Source: Adiantum capillus-veneris (lineage: Eukaryota; Streptophyta; Polypodiopsida; Polypodiales; Pteridaceae). Taken from it: a stretch of DNA of 64,000 nucleotides. Location: positions 89,913,840 to 89,977,839 of the forward strand of contig CM043971.1 in NCBI GenBank assembly GCA_014529385.2, given 5' to 3'. Shown piece after piece: positions 45,600 through 59,240 of the stretch. The translations under genes and the position numbers were made by a program. Below the pieces are notes generated by a model, which did not search any database, was not told the origin of the DNA, and worked only from the letters and a program-made list of their open reading frames with translations. The number at the start of each line of letters is the position of its first letter. The stretch's first letter is position 1.

Positions 45600-46337
45600 T
45601 TATCCAATTTTCTCAAGGGGTTTCAAGATGTCTTTATTGACGACATCCCTTGTGAGCTACCTCCTAAACGAGGCAATGATGACCATGCAATTGAACTTCT
45701 TCCAGGAAGTTTACCGCCTAACAAACCTCCTTATAGAGTTTCTCAAGCTCAACAAGAGGAGATTATGTGACAAGTGCATGAGTTAGTTGAGAAGGGCATG
45801 GCTAGGCCTAGCTCATATCCATTTTGTTCTTGTGTGCTATTAGTGCAAAAAAAAGACGGCACATATTGTATGTTGTCGACTTTAGAGTACTAAATAGGAT
45901 CACTATCAAGAATAGTGCAAAAAAAAAGACGGCACATATTGTATGTTGTCGACTTTAGAGCACTAAATAGGATCACTATCAAGAATAAGTTTCTTGTTCC
46001 ATGGGTAGAAGAACTTTTTGATAAGCTACAAGGGTCCACCTACTTCAGTAGGATTGACCTAAAAAGTGGCTATCATCAAATAAGGATAGTTGATCAAGAC
46101 ATTGTAAAGACCACATTTCACACTACCTTTAGTCTTTACGAATACATTGTCATGACTTTTGGCTTGACCAATGCACCAGCCACATTCAAGCTCTTGATGG
46201 AGAAGCTATTCAGGCCTCACCGAACCTTTACTGGAGTGTTCTTTGATGATATCATCATCTACTGTAATTCATTAGACGAACACAAGAAGCACGTCCATGT
46301 AATATTTCAAGCTCTAAGAGAGAATACTTTATGTTAA
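45600..46337 (+). pseudogene. reverse transcriptase with internal 72-bp duplication
   Basis: Seen are ELVEKGMARPSSYPFCSCVL, then VVDFRALNRITIKNKF, YFSRIDLKSGYHQIRI, MTFGLTNAPATF, and the catalytic GVFFDDIIIY with F-F-D-D at 46239-46250. FFDD is common in chromoviruses. A tandem duplication (45843-45914 and 45915-45986) sits in the KKDG region. The C-terminal part shifts frame after 46330. Confidence 0.88.
45843..45986 (+). repeat. 72-bp tandem duplication in RT
   Basis: The two copies differ by one A in the run (8 versus 9) and a single T/C change. It probably arose by slippage or unequal exchange after insertion. It moves the reading frame by the A-run difference. Confidence 0.95.
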
Positions 46338-46379
46338 TCAAAAGAAAAGTGAATTTTTCTTACAAGAGATTCAGTATTT

Positions 46380-46945
46380 AGGTCACATTCTCTCTCAAGA
46401 TGGCATCAAAATGGATCCATTAAAAATAGAGGTAATAAAAGGATGGCTTAAACCAAGGAATCTTCATGAACTAACAAGTTTTATAGGTATGTGTGCACAC
46501 TATAGATGCTTCATAGAAAAGTTCTCACTAATAGCAGGACCATTACATGACCTAACAAAGAAAAATGTTAGGTATACATGGTCTGCCAGGAGAGAAATTC
46601 TTTCAAAAAGCTTAAAGAAAAGCTTATCTCTCAACCTGTGCTTACACTACCGGGTCTCTCAAAGCCATTTGAGGTCCAATGTGATGCTTGTGGTGATTGC
46701 CTTGGAGCTGTTTTGGTCCAAGCAGGGCATGCCATAGCTTATGAAAGTTGAAGGCTCGACCCTATTGAGCAAAGCTCTAGGCATATATGGAAAGTCACTC
46801 CTTGCAGTTCTACATGCCTTAGACTCACGGAAGCACTATTTATTGGGGACTCCTTTCATTCTTCGAACAGATCACCAAAATCTTAAGTACTTCATGACAT
46901 AGACCAAGCTCTCCGACAAACAAAAGAGGTGGGCAAATTTCCTTT
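46380..46945 (+). pseudogene. connection and RNase H
   Basis: LTSFIGMCAHYRCFIEKFSLIAGPLHDLT marks the connection. In shifted frames, FEVQCDACGDCLGAVL carries the first Asp of RNase H, with a possible YLLGTPFILRTDHQ-like end near 46860. Multiple frameshifts. Confidence 0.65.
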
Positions 46946-47800
46946 TGCAATTTCATTTTCATATTGCTCACATTGTTGGCAAGCATAATCAAGTAGCCAA
47001 TGCACTCTCAAGATGGCGGAGAGTGAATGCGGTTTCCATAGCAACTCACAATTATCTATCTTCTATGATAGATGAGTATGCTATAGATCCCAATTTTAGA
47101 GATGTGATTTCAGCCCTTGCACTAGGGAAGAAAGAGGAACCCTTTACTTTACAACACGGTTATCTTCTCTATGGCAATAGAGTATGCATTACTAACTCAC
47201 TCCGTGAGAAAATGATGTATGAATCTCATGATATTCCTTATGCGGGGCATAGAGGGATTCAGTCTACCCTAAAGGGGATTGAAACATATTTCTATTGGCC
47301 TACCATGAAAGCAAATATACAAGAGTATGTTTCTAAATGCATGGTATGCCAAAGATGAAGTTTGATAGAGGGAAGCAACTTGGATTCCTTCAACCTTTGC
47401 CAATCCCTAATTCACCATGGGAGAGCATATCCATGGATTTTATCTTTGGATTGCCTAAGTCTATCCATGGGAATACGGGAATATGGACGATAGTAGATAT
47501 GTTCAGTAAACAAGCTCATTTTATACTTGTCAAAAAGACTATCAAAGCCCATCAAATGGCAACCCTTTTCATTTCACAAATCTTCAAGTACCATGGCTTG
47601 CCAATGTCCATAGTGTCGGATAGAGATCCTATAATGACAAGTAATTTCTAGAAGGGTCTCTTTGAGAATTTAGGGACAAGGCTAAACTTCTCTTCGGCCT
47701 ATCACCCGCAAACGGACGTCCAAAGTGAAATAGCTAACCTAACAATTCTCGATCTACTAAAATCCTATGTAACGGAAGTAGACTCAAAGATCCCAATGGG
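46945..47800 (+). pseudogene. integrase zinc domain and core
   Basis: VANALSRWRRVNA ends the RNase H. ESHDIPYAGHRGIQ and YVSKCMVCQR give the HHCC zinc domain. The core reads WESISMDFIFGLP (Asp), MSIVSDRDPI (Asp) and DVQSEIANL (Glu), so the triad is intact. Frameshifts or stops occur at 47356 and 47649. Confidence 0.85.
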
Positions 47801-48520
47801 AGAAGTACTTACCCTTAGTGGAGTATGCCTACAATAACACTGTACATACTTCCAAGGGAAAATCACCTTTCGAGGTAATTGAGGGAAGATCAAAAAGTCC
47901 CTTGCTACTTAAGGTACACGGGAAGATCCTTGTTGCAGATGAGTATAGCCGAGACCTACAAGAATCTTTCCAAAAGATTAAGGATGCTATTTCTATCTCA
48001 TAGCAAAGGCAAAAGGCTGTTGCTAACAAGCACAAAAGAGCCCAAGCCTTTAAATAAAATGATTCCAAGGGTCTTACTCAAATTTCCTAAGGCTCAATTA
48101 AGGCACACAACGGGAAAGAATCATACGGGACACCAAAAATACTATGCTAAGCTAGCAAAAAGGTACTATGGTCCCTTCTAGATTCTTAGGCCAGTCAATG
48201 AGATGGCCTATCAACTCAAGTTTCCCTGCCATTGGCTCATACACAATGATTTTCATGTGAGCCTATTAAAGCCTTACAAAGGAGAGCCACCTCAAGAACC
48301 TACTATTGAAGACCCACCGGAGATTGAGGACGAAGAAGAGGTGCTGCAGCCCGAGTCCATCCTCCGACATGAAGACAAGGTACTAAGAGGCAGTAAGACT
48401 ATCCAACAATATCTTATTAGGTTTAATAATTATCCGTTTGAAGATGCTAGATGGATGCAAGGCATACAATTGAAGGATAACCTAAACCTTTTCAATGCTT
48501 ACAATGCTTCCCAAGAGTAA
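47800..48520 (+). pseudogene. integrase C-terminal GPF module and chromodomain
   Basis: YAYNNTVHTSKGKSPFEV, then KLAKRYYGPF and MAYQLKFP, then a final frame LQPESILRHEDKVLRGSK, YLIRFNNYPFEDARWMQ, a chromodomain. It ends with a TAA at 48518. The chromodomain is the best-kept part. Confidence 0.82.
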
Positions 48521-48874
48521 GCAAATGTACAAATGTTAAAAATGAACAAAGTTTTTTTTGTCTTATAAGAATCTCTTTTTCTTTATTGTGAACAAAAATG
48601 AAGTAGTATGCATGCTTAAATCAAGTTTGCGGAGATGACGTCTCCCGAACACCAAGTAGAGCTTGTCACTCTACTATGGAAGATTGATAGGACTAATGTG
48701 CATACATGCTTGAGGCAGCTTAGGCTCTCAAGCACCAAATGGACTAGTCATCCATTTTGGAACAATGTCGTAGGGTAACATAGGGATCCTCTACCTGCTA
48801 GGAAAAGGACTAATGAATATGCTTTATCTTCTCTACCCCATAGTCGAGGACGACTATGATTTCAAGAGAATATG

Positions 48875-49374
48875 AGTGATTATGTAAGGATATGTATATC
48901 TTTCTCGTAAGAAAACTCCTTCTTCCTCTCAATCTACTCTCATACCCCGCTAGCTCTCACCATATTTGAAGGTGTGTGAGGTCTTGGGTCTGAGACCGTG
49001 AGGGAATTGATGTTGTGTTTGATAAGTCTTTTGCTTAGTGCTTGAAGTTTCCATCTTCATTGCACTAGCTAGTATTGAAGGAACACAAATAATTGTATTG
49101 TAAAATGTCTCTCTTGATGGGAGAAACCATAATACAAAGCCTTTTGGAGGGGGGACCAGCTCGATGCAAATCCGGTCCTCAACTGTTGTCAGCTGCTTAA
49201 TTTCTCTCTCTTTTGAAGTATTGTTCATGCTATCTAACTAGGTGTTATGCTTTTTGTTGCTCTCTCCACCCAAGCACTCTTGTTATTCTCATTAGGAATC
49301 TATTCTAATGAAATGCTCACTATATTCATGCTATTTTCCTCTACACACAAGTTACTAGGCCATTAAATGTTACA
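48875..49374 (+). repeat. 3' LTR of chromovirus
   Basis: Homologous to 42587-43091, ending AATGTTACA. The 350 bp before it is non-coding and has no clear polypurine tract, so the true LTR may be longer or the junction rearranged. Confidence 0.8.
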
Positions 49375-50638
<1,264 letters not shown>

Positions 50639-50849
50639 ACAACACTCAGCAAACCCCAAAAGGACATATACCTATAGGTAGCATAGGTATGGACTTTATA
50701 TACCTCTATGGAATCCATTCTAGTGAAAACATTCACACAATTTGTGAGAAAGTACTTTGATACAAAACATCCGATATGGCTAGGATTTGCACAATCAAAC
50801 ACTGATGTTGAAAATTCATCTTCTAACTACAAGAAAGTCTTCATTCAAT

Positions 50850-51079
50850 ATTGGGCACTAGAACATAGACAAAGAAATCCCTCAATCCAAAGAACACTAT
50901 GAGCATTGTTGGAAAAAGAATTGCCGGAGCTGCAAACTTGCTGACCTAAAGCATTGGGAATGTGCTGATGTAGTTGTGTGGTCATGGACTCCAAGAGTTG
51001 GAAGACTTGCAGAAACAATTAAGATCGCATCCAATGTTGTGGAGAAGGCACAATCTAGCTTAATAGGAGAAAATGAATA
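50850..51079 (+). pseudogene. short coding remnant, unknown
   Basis: A frame ending in TAG at 51077-51079 reads EHYEHCWKKNCRSC, HWECADVVVWSW, VGRLAETIKIAS and VVEKAQSSLIGENE. The Cys/Trp content and lack of stops suggest a real exon end. No family is recognised. Confidence 0.3.
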
Positions 51080-52130
51080 GCACCTCATATTCCTATCTTG
51101 GTGTTTTTACAATTTTCCTTGCCTATGTATGATTTTATGAGGTGTTTATTAACACCAACATGCAAATAAACTTTAATGAAAAAAAAGTGTTTCTCAACAC
51201 TTGAAATTTTCTTGAAAATCAATCTCTTTGTCTAATATAGCACAAGGACTAAACAACAAATTTTATTTTTAATATTCCCAAATTACACAAAATTTTCCAA
51301 ATCAAACAAAAAATAGGACTACTTAGGCATTGAAATCAGTCCCAAAGTTGTGGGATCTTCCCATTTCATCTAAAATGGAGTTTTTACTTTAATCATCATG
51401 GTATCATGTACCATGGCATCAAAAATAAATTTTTCATGACTAGAGATAAGATCATCAAAGAATGGAACATCAACGTTATGAATAAATCATGGCACACAAT
51501 GCCATGGCACCACAATAGCATCCTTCATGGTTTGTAGACAAAAGCACACCACTTGTAATTTTCTTAATGATGACGAAAGATTAATCTCGTGTTAGTCATG
51601 CTTTCATTTTGCAACAAGTCAACTGAAGACTAAAGTCATCATAAACTATCAAAAGAAACTCACGATTTTATTTGCTTTTGTAGATTATGCCATTACCAAA
51701 GCCAAATGAATTTCGTTAGATCGAGAAAAAGCATGAAGTATAAAAGTTAGAGTTTTATGAACTATATGGTATCATGGTGTATTGCAAAGTGATGATAAGT
51801 TCAATCACAAGAACGTATATTTTCGATAGTACAAAAAATAATAAATGATACACCCCTTATAAGTGTTAGTAGCCCTAACGGTGTGACCATGCTATCATGA
51901 AGGTAGAAACAATTTATAGTAATTCATTTAATTTTCATGTGTAGATGTCCAAACATACAAATCTAAACATGGAAAGAACTTGAATGGTCATGGATGTATG
52001 TTCTTCTAGGAACACTCAATATGTATATCCATTTAATACTTATGAGAAAAGATATACATGAAGAAAACATGCTAGTGTTGTTGTAATCAAAGCCAAAAGC
52101 AATGCACACTATACCGGCAAGAAACCTTGG
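51080..52130. other. no assignable gene
   Basis: AT-rich with CATGGCATCA-type dispersed phrases near 51405. No coding or structural RNA signals. Confidence 0.4.
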
Positions 52131-52371
52131 GGGATTCTCTACGTGTAAAACTACCATATCACGTGCGTTGAAGAAATGTTTGTAAAACACCTTATCTTTG
52201 AATTGTTCTAGGGATCTAATGTACCCTTTTCTTTTAGAATCTGTAATTTTTTTTTCGAATTTGAAAAACAAGTCTTCTTCTGTATATATATTTCTGTAAG
52301 TTTCAAGAACTTTAAATACCCGTTTGTTGAACACACGTGATAGGTTACATTTTTAGGTGACCTCCCCGAGG
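52131..52371. repeat. direct repeat, copy A
   Basis: Matches 52857-53101 over about 240 bp, including ACTACCATATCACGTGCGTT and GATAGGTTACATTTTTA. The copies are separated by 485 bp of unrelated AT-rich sequence. They could be LTRs of a very short element or a duplication. Confidence 0.85.
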
Positions 52372-52856
52372 CAAAAACATATGCAGCTATTTTGGACAGA
52401 AGCTAGAGCAACCAACCATGCTATTCAATGCTAAAAGACTTGTAGAATTTAAAGGTCAATGCTTGCAAACAAATGTCAATGCTCATGGTTACATTCAATA
52501 TGTATATATGTTTTCAACAATGTGTGGAACCTAGATTAATGAAGTCCAAATTTCTCTTGATAATTATGGACAATATATCTGTGATAATATAAGCATGCAG
52601 TGCATAAGAATTATGTAACAACTACAAATATAGTGCTAGCATGTTTAACACTAGTTTTATAACCTACTAGGACACAAAAGCGTCCTTTCAAAGTTTTGGA
52701 GAAAAATTTCATTACTCATAGTATCTCTATGAATTTTCAAAAATCCTTACATGAGGTTCACGCTAAGAACCCATCCTAAATTTGAAAACTAAGTATCCTA
52801 CCTATCTCTTGATTTCTTGGTCATGACAAGCTTCCAAACCCAAGGTAATGCCTCGG

Positions 52857-53101
52857 AGGGGTTCACTATGTGTAAAACTACCATATCACGTGCGTTCAAG
52901 ACATGTTTGTAAAACCCCTTATCTATGAATTTTGTTAAGAATACAATATACCCTTTTCTTTTAAAATCTTTAAGTTTTTTTCAAATTTGAAAAAATAATG
53001 CCCTTGTGTATATATATTTTTGTAAGTGTCCAGAACTTTAAATACCCTTCTGTTGAACTCATGTGATAGGTTACATTTTTATTAGGTGACCTCCCCCGGG
53101 G
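52857..53101. repeat. direct repeat, copy B
   Basis: See copy A. Differences are scattered substitutions plus a few short indels, including 4 extra bases near the end. Confidence 0.85.
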
Positions 53102-56100
53102 TAATGCTGCATTTTACCAAGAACGACATACTTTTGCAGTTATCCCCATGGTACACCGTATATAAAATTGTTCATGCTACAAACCTATTTTTTCCATGAA
53201 CTTCAATGGTCTCCTAGTCTTAGTGTATGGCTACTATAGACACAAAATTTCTTCAACTATGTGTAGAATTAGTTCCACAAAGTGGCATTTTTGGCATTAT
53301 GCTAATCTATCCTCCGTGTTTGCTTGCCCACACCCATATTATGCACTATATAACATGTCTATTGATATAGCTTGGTACTTCACCCTCATAGTGACACCCA
53401 CAAACTATCAAATGCATGCACACATGTCTTATTATGATCATTCTAGACACAACCACAAGACACAAAAAGTCCAAGAATGAAGAAAATGGGTTCCACATTG
53501 TCGCCATCCTAGCCTCCTTGAAAAATAGCTACTTATACCCAAATTGTGTATGTATGCTTAGATATGGACCTAGCTAGATGTTGACAATGTTCATTGAATG
53601 TAATGACCAATATTGAACATATTACATGTCTAATTTAAAATGAGTGAAATTTTGGTAAAGTGGAATTTTTTTTCGTGCTTTGCCCTTTTAGCTCTTTGGG
53701 ATATTAGGTTCCCCAAATTCATGAAAGAAGACTTACATTAGTTATGAGATTATATGCACAATCATAAATATATTTGCATAGTATAAGCATATCCACAAAA
53801 TCATGAAAGGCATAAAATTTCTTCCGAAATTTGTATGGCAAATTTTTCATAATTAGAAAATAACTTTGAATATATAGAATTTTCATGCCTTAGAAGCATT
53901 AGACAATCTTTAGAATGACAAAGACTAATTATGTAGCACCCTAGATTCCACTTGGAGGCGTTCTAGGGTGGTCTATGGCCAATTTTATGGAAAATGGTTA
54001 AAAATGGCAAACGTTTTTTGGGACAGTTCCGGTTGGAAACTCCTTGTCAAACACAATGTTAGAGCCAATATGTAAGATCACATGCAAGCCTAGAACAAAC
54101 CTCAATAGGGATTTCCTAGTAAAGAAGGAGTTTACAAATAAAATCTCACCCATACTGGCCACTCATATATAACTCTTTTCCTAGGTCATGCGTGCAAGTG
54201 AATTAGTCAACAACTTTACCTAACTTGCATGCAATACCGTCTAGGATTTTTTTGATTTTGGGTGAACTTTACATGTAGCTCCAACGACCATAAATAACAA
54301 CCTTAGCTAGGTTACAAAAAGGAAAAACAACACATGCTCGCACACATGCACAAGCTTGTTTCGCGTTTAACACTAGTTTGGTACCAAAACATGACACTTA
54401 AATGTTCTTTTTTAACAAATTTAAATTAAATGCTACTTACATTAGATAATTTATTTAAAAAAACCCTATTGATATCCTTAAATATATTAGCTAGAGGGTC
54501 TTTTAAATATATAACCTTGCATTTCAAAATCTACCATGATCAAGAACTATACTCATCAAGTTGACCCTCGTAAGACTACGATTGATGCTTTGAAGAAATT
54601 GCTTTTATAAGCTCAGGAAAAAATGAAGCGACCTTGTAGAAATTTTAGGTGACTTTTCCAAAATTTCTCTATGGATAATTGAAAGTTTCATTTGCAAAAA
54701 AAATTGACTTTGGAGTATATAAAATAATATGGAAAACTCCATGTGTTTGATATGGCCAATTCAAGCATATCGTTGTATACAAAGAAAAATATGTTTTTGA
54801 TGTACTTGTGAGTTTTAGAAAGTGATACATTGTTTGCCCTTTCCATTGAGCACGGAAGGAGGCAAGTAGAAGGGCTTTGGTATGCAACAGTATTCAAAAC
54901 TACATAAGAGAAAACTTTGATATTTTCATTCTTGAGACATAAGCATTGAAAACCTCAAATAATATCAAACTTTCTATGTAGATCAACTAAATGTATCAAA
55001 GTATGTGGTATATACACGATTGGGGTGCCTAAAACCTTGGTTTAAATGTTATTATGGAGAACTCACGATTTTCAAGAGCTTTTGCACGATAAAAAATTCA
55101 AAGCAATGAGATTTAATTGAGCTGGGGAGACAAAAAAATACGTAGTTTCTTGGTTTAAACATATAAGGTCAATTGTAGTTGTCAAACTACACTAGAATAG
55201 CACCAATTTCATGAGGGGACCTTTGGAAGACCAAAATTATGCTCTTATTCAGTACATGCTCAAGTATGAAACTATGTCTATAACTTACGTGTGACTTGGA
55301 AACTTGTCTTTGAAGTGCATTTCCATTGTTTTGTAACACTAAGTGCTAACACTTGTCTTTTATAAACGTAAAAAAGGCAATAAAAAGATATAAAATTTTT
55401 ATGATTTTTTTGGCAAAAAAGCTTGAAATTTTACTAAAATTTATGACTTAGAACTTACCAAAATTCTCTCCATATGGATTGTATTTTGACATGGAGAAAA
55501 ATCCAGTGTTTTCTTTCCCACATAACCAACCTATGGTAGAAGTAAGGTGTTAAAAACTTCTTTCTAACTTGACAAATAAATTACCAAAACTTGGTAGGAA
55601 AAGAGGACACTTTAGTGTCTCAGGACACTTAAGTGTCCAATTACAGAACTAGTGTTAATGAAGGAATCCATCACCTTTTCAAGTGCCTATAGCAACCCTA
55701 TGCTTTGTCGGTTGGGTTGCACATTCCAACAAAAAGCATGTATATATAATATTTTTTATTTTTGGTAAGACTATGCCAAGAGGGGTCATGTTATTGCAAT
55801 GCCTTTTTTCAAATGGTTGTAGCCATTGTGAGGAACTGATGCCATACACAACGCCTGCAATAAGCCTAATAATAGACTTATCATTGCAAAGATAGAAGTT
55901 GCTTTTTTGTGTGTCACCATTGTAGTTGTTTCCATATATATAGTTCTACTTTTGTCGCGAGCAAAGATCGCTCTAATTTTGGATCACTCAAGTGACTCAA
56001 GAGTTCATTATAGATGTGCTAGGTAGCAACAAATGTGCACATTTTTGCTTTTGTCGCCACCTTTGCTCGCTACCTCTCATCAGAGTACATGCTCTGTATA

Positions 56101-56229
56101 AATTTCGTCCTGGTAGCCACCATGTAGGTGGAAGTGACCATCCATGCTGATCGCATGAGGTTTTCATGGGCCACCATCATTTTTGCTGCTATGTATCACT
56201 GCGAACAATCATTCATCACATCACGCTTG
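53102..56229. other. no assignable gene
   Basis: Long AT-rich stretch. ORFs of 70-94 codons show no domain, and stops are dense. Nothing else is seen. Confidence 0.4.
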
Positions 56230-56230
56230 T

Positions 56231-56380
56231 GGGCGTGGTGGTAGGGCATTGCTCTCGCAACCTCGAATTCCAGGGTTTAAGACCACCTTGTGCGAAGCGC
56301 GTTGACCATTTTGGTCGAACTGACAATAGCCGGTTTATTCTATTGGGTGACCTGTTTGTGCTTTCTTGCCGCGATGGCAA
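56231..56380 (+). mobile_element. candidate SINE (tRNA-like head)
   Basis: TGGTGGTAGGGC (56236-56247) resembles an A box. GGGTTTAAGACC (56273-56284) resembles a B box (GGTTCGANTCC) with two changes. The spacing is similar to tRNA-derived SINEs. The tail and flanking duplications were not found. Confidence 0.38.
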
Positions 56381-56954
56381 GCATGCCAAAATATAACCAA
56401 CACCCTCTAGTTCATATTGATTGCGTAAAGCAAGGTCTTTTCCTTTATAGGTTGACTCTCTTCTGATTCTCTCTCTTGCGGCACCATGCTACTTGGGTTT
56501 TGGTATCATTAGTTTGTCGGCTTATAGATTAATGTATCATGATTAGTGGGCACAAGGAATTGGATCACTGATTAACCTATCATGATTAGTGGCCATGAGG
56601 ACTTAGAGACTTATGACAGTCTATGCCAATGCAACTGCCCCTCTTGCCCTATAGCAACCATGATACCTACACCTCTACTGCTTTCCTCAACCATAGACCA
56701 CTACAACTTTGCAATGAAACCATTAGCAAAACACTACCTATCTTCTTCCCCATCTGTACCATCATGCATAGAAAGAAAGGAGTCTTACCGTAGCCTGAGC
56801 AGATTTTTCGAGCGGCCTAAAACCCGAGCAAATTTCTAAATGGTTAGGACCCAATTTGTGCTATGTGTTGCACTCTATAGTGTGATGGGTGAAATGTTTT
56901 TTTCTTTTTTCCCTTATTCTTGTCTTGTTCACAATGACCCAAGTGTCTAAGAAT

Positions 56955-57181
56955 TGTTACCATATACATGTGGTAGTGATGTGTGTGAACACACTAGGAC
57001 CGCCGGGGCATTTTTTCCCTCTTTAGGAGGTTTTTCCCCCCGAGCATTGTATATACGCCCATCACTCTAGGGCTATCTATCTTTCCATTGCACACTAAGT
57101 GAAACACTCTCTATTGTGTGCCTTGAGCTTCCTTCGTCTTCTCCAAGCTGTGTGTGTTTCTCTGCAACCCTAATTCCAACA
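56955..57181 (+). repeat. 5' LTR, copia
   Basis: It starts TGTTACCATA and ends CCAACA. The TATA-like TGTATATACG lies at about 57047. It differs from the 3' LTR at two places: GG versus GA near 57003, and C-run length versus T-run near 57032. Confidence 0.95.
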
Positions 57182-57182
57182 A

Positions 57183-57196
57183 TTGGTATCAGACCA
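57183..57196 (+). other. primer-binding site, initiator tRNA-Met
   Basis: TTGGTATCAGACC follows the LTR by one base. It matches the iMet-type TGGTATCAGAGC except near the end. Confidence 0.85.
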
Positions 57197-57508
57197 GGTC
57201 ACGTCCTCCCGGGCTTAGTTGTCAGCTTCTCTAGCACACGCCTGCTCACTTTCTCCGATTTCAGTAAGCTTTGGCGAGCGTTCGCAGGTCTGCTCAGAAT
57301 TTTGATTTGGGCTCATTTCGGCCTCCGTTTCCACTACAAGCAGTACTGCACAGGCTATTTTGTCATTTTGTGCAGAATTTCTGTCAGTGCCGTTTCCTGC
57401 ATTACACATGCCTTATAGTCTTCTACGGTTTGTGCTATATAGCACAGGTTGTTCCCGCTCCGTTTCTCCTATTTTCTGGCAGTTTTCACATCAGGTGCAG
57501 CATTTACC

Positions 57509-58500
57509 ATGGCTGACAACAACAACACATATGTGTTCAAGATGTTTGCTGTTGAGGACATGTTGGATGGGGACAACTGCCCTATGTGGGCTTATATGAT
57601 GCAACATGTTCTTGTGTCAAAGGGTGTCTGGAACATCATGTAGGGCATTGATGTACGTCCTGGTTCTGAGGATGTAGGCGATGTTGAGGATGTTGCAGGT
57701 CTTGCTGCAAGTATTGCAGCTGTTAGAGTTGTTTTGCCTACGACACAACAAGCTCGTTGGGATGTTAAGGATGCGCAGGCTCATGCATTGATTGCGTTGT
57801 CTGTAAAGTGCACCATTGTTCCTCACATCTGTTCAACAAAATTTGCAAAAGAGGCTTGGGATATTTTAGCAGGTCTTTATGCAAGCCGCAATGAGGCTAA
57901 AATTGCTTTGCTGCGTAAAGAGCTGGAGTCGAAGATTATGCATGAGGAAGATGATATGGACACTTTCCTTGATAGTATCAAGGATATCAATGAGCAGCTT
58001 ATTTTTGCAGGTGAAGTCATTTCAGACAGTTCCCTTGTGCAGACTGTTCTTGATGCCTTACCAGATTCCTACCAGACTTTTGCTAGTACTTGGAGACTTA
58101 TGACCCAAGGAAATCCTGAAGTTTTCAAGTTTGATGCATTATGCACATTGCTGTTGCAAGAGTCACTTTCTAGAAAAAACAGGACTAGGTAGCGTGCAGT
58201 TGAATAGGCTTTTATTGCTTCTCAAAGAAAGGGTGGTAACAGTAATGCAGCCACTTCTTATGGTTCTGCTGCGAGTGGCAAAAATTCTGTTCCTAATGCT
58301 TCTGCTGGCAGCACTTCGTCTGGCAATTCTGGTGATAAGGGCAAAAAGAAGATGCGTTGCCATTATTGTAAAGCCAATGATCACTTGATCAAGTCATGTC
58401 CTAAGTTGAAGGCCAAAGAGACTAAGAAGAAAGAGGGTAGTTCCACTGCAAATGCTAGTTCCACTACAAATGCAGCCATTGTTGAGTCTTCTGTGAAAGG
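57509..58500 (+). pseudogene. Gag (UBN2 type) with CCHC knuckle
   Basis: The ATG at 57509 begins MADNNNTYVF. One frame continues through TAG stops at 57641, 58190 and 58205. Motifs: FAKEAWDILAGLYAS, KIALLRKELESKIM, LDALPDSYQTF (UBN2/copia gag), and RCHYCKANDHLIKSCPK with the C-x2-C-x4-H-x4-C knuckle intact (58358-58399). Each stop sits where a CAG (Gln) codon is plausible. It would form the RNA-packaging particle. Confidence 0.9.
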
Positions 58501-58960
58501 AGACTATAATGCTGATGTTGATGCAGAATGGGCTTTTAGCACAGAGTGCACTTACAATCCTGTTGTCCATGATGCATGCTTGTCATTTGCTGCAAATTCA
58601 CATGTGTGGTATTTCGACAATGGTGCTACAAAGCACATTACCTCACATCGTGAATTGTTTACCTCTCTTGAGTCTATCCCACATGGGAATTCTGTCACTT
58701 GTGCCAACAACGCCTCTTATCCAGTTCAGGGAGTTGGAAAGATTGTGCTCACTGCTGCTAATGGCAGTTCCTTCACACTTGTTGATGCACTTTATGTACC
58801 TGGGATCAAGAAGAATCTCTTGTCTGTATCCGCACTTGCTAGACTTGGACTTGTGGTCAAATTTGTGGATGACAGATGTACAATTCATGATCTCAGTTTT
58901 GGTGATGAAATTGTTTCATCTGGCCTTTTGTGCCGTGGGCTGTATAAGCTCACTTTGTAT
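58500..58960 (+). pseudogene. copia protease with DNGA site
   Basis: Same frame as gag. VWYFDNGATKHIT has D-N-G-A (58616-58627), where copia proteases usually have D-S-G-A. LVDALYVPGIKKNLLSV is the characteristic following stretch. Asn at the second position may weaken the active site. Confidence 0.85.
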
Positions 58961-58979
58961 GACAAGTGTGGAAAAAATT

Positions 58980-59240
58980 TTGCAAATGCTGTTGCAGATT
59001 CAAGGGCTATTTCAGATGCAAAACTTTGGCATGCACGTTTTGGTCATCTGAATTTTGCCAGTTTGCTGCGTTTGCTGCGTTTGCAAAAATCTGATATGGT
59101 TGCTTCTTTTCCACCTCTTGAAGCACCTGTCAAACATGTTTGTGAAGGCTGTATTTTGGGTAAGATGCAACGTTCTAAGTTTCCAAAGGATGGTTCAGCA
59201 AACAAAACGTCCAAAGTTTCCAAAGGATGGTTCAGCATAG
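58980..59240 (+). pseudogene. GAG-pre-integrase (zinc) domain
   Basis: KLWHARFGHLNFASL and HVCEGCILGKMQRSKF give the H-H and C-C pairs. A short repeated segment (AGTTTCCAAAGGATGGTTCA at 59176 and 59216) duplicates text at the end and shifts the frame. Confidence 0.88.

Larger units (their letters stand above)
42587..49374 (+). mobile_element. chromovirus (Ty3/gypsy) with two LTR copies
   Basis: In order: LTR, iMet-tRNA PBS (43092-43104), gag, zinc knuckle, protease, RT, RNase H, integrase with chromodomain, about 350 bp of non-coding, LTR. Many frame breaks show it is dead. No matching target-site duplication was found (AATA before, CCATG after), so one end may be rearranged. Confidence 0.85.

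Noticed and set aside
56231-56305. Functional tRNA gene
   Set aside because: The anticodon stem and acceptor pairing cannot be formed well and the B box has changes; a SINE head is more likely.
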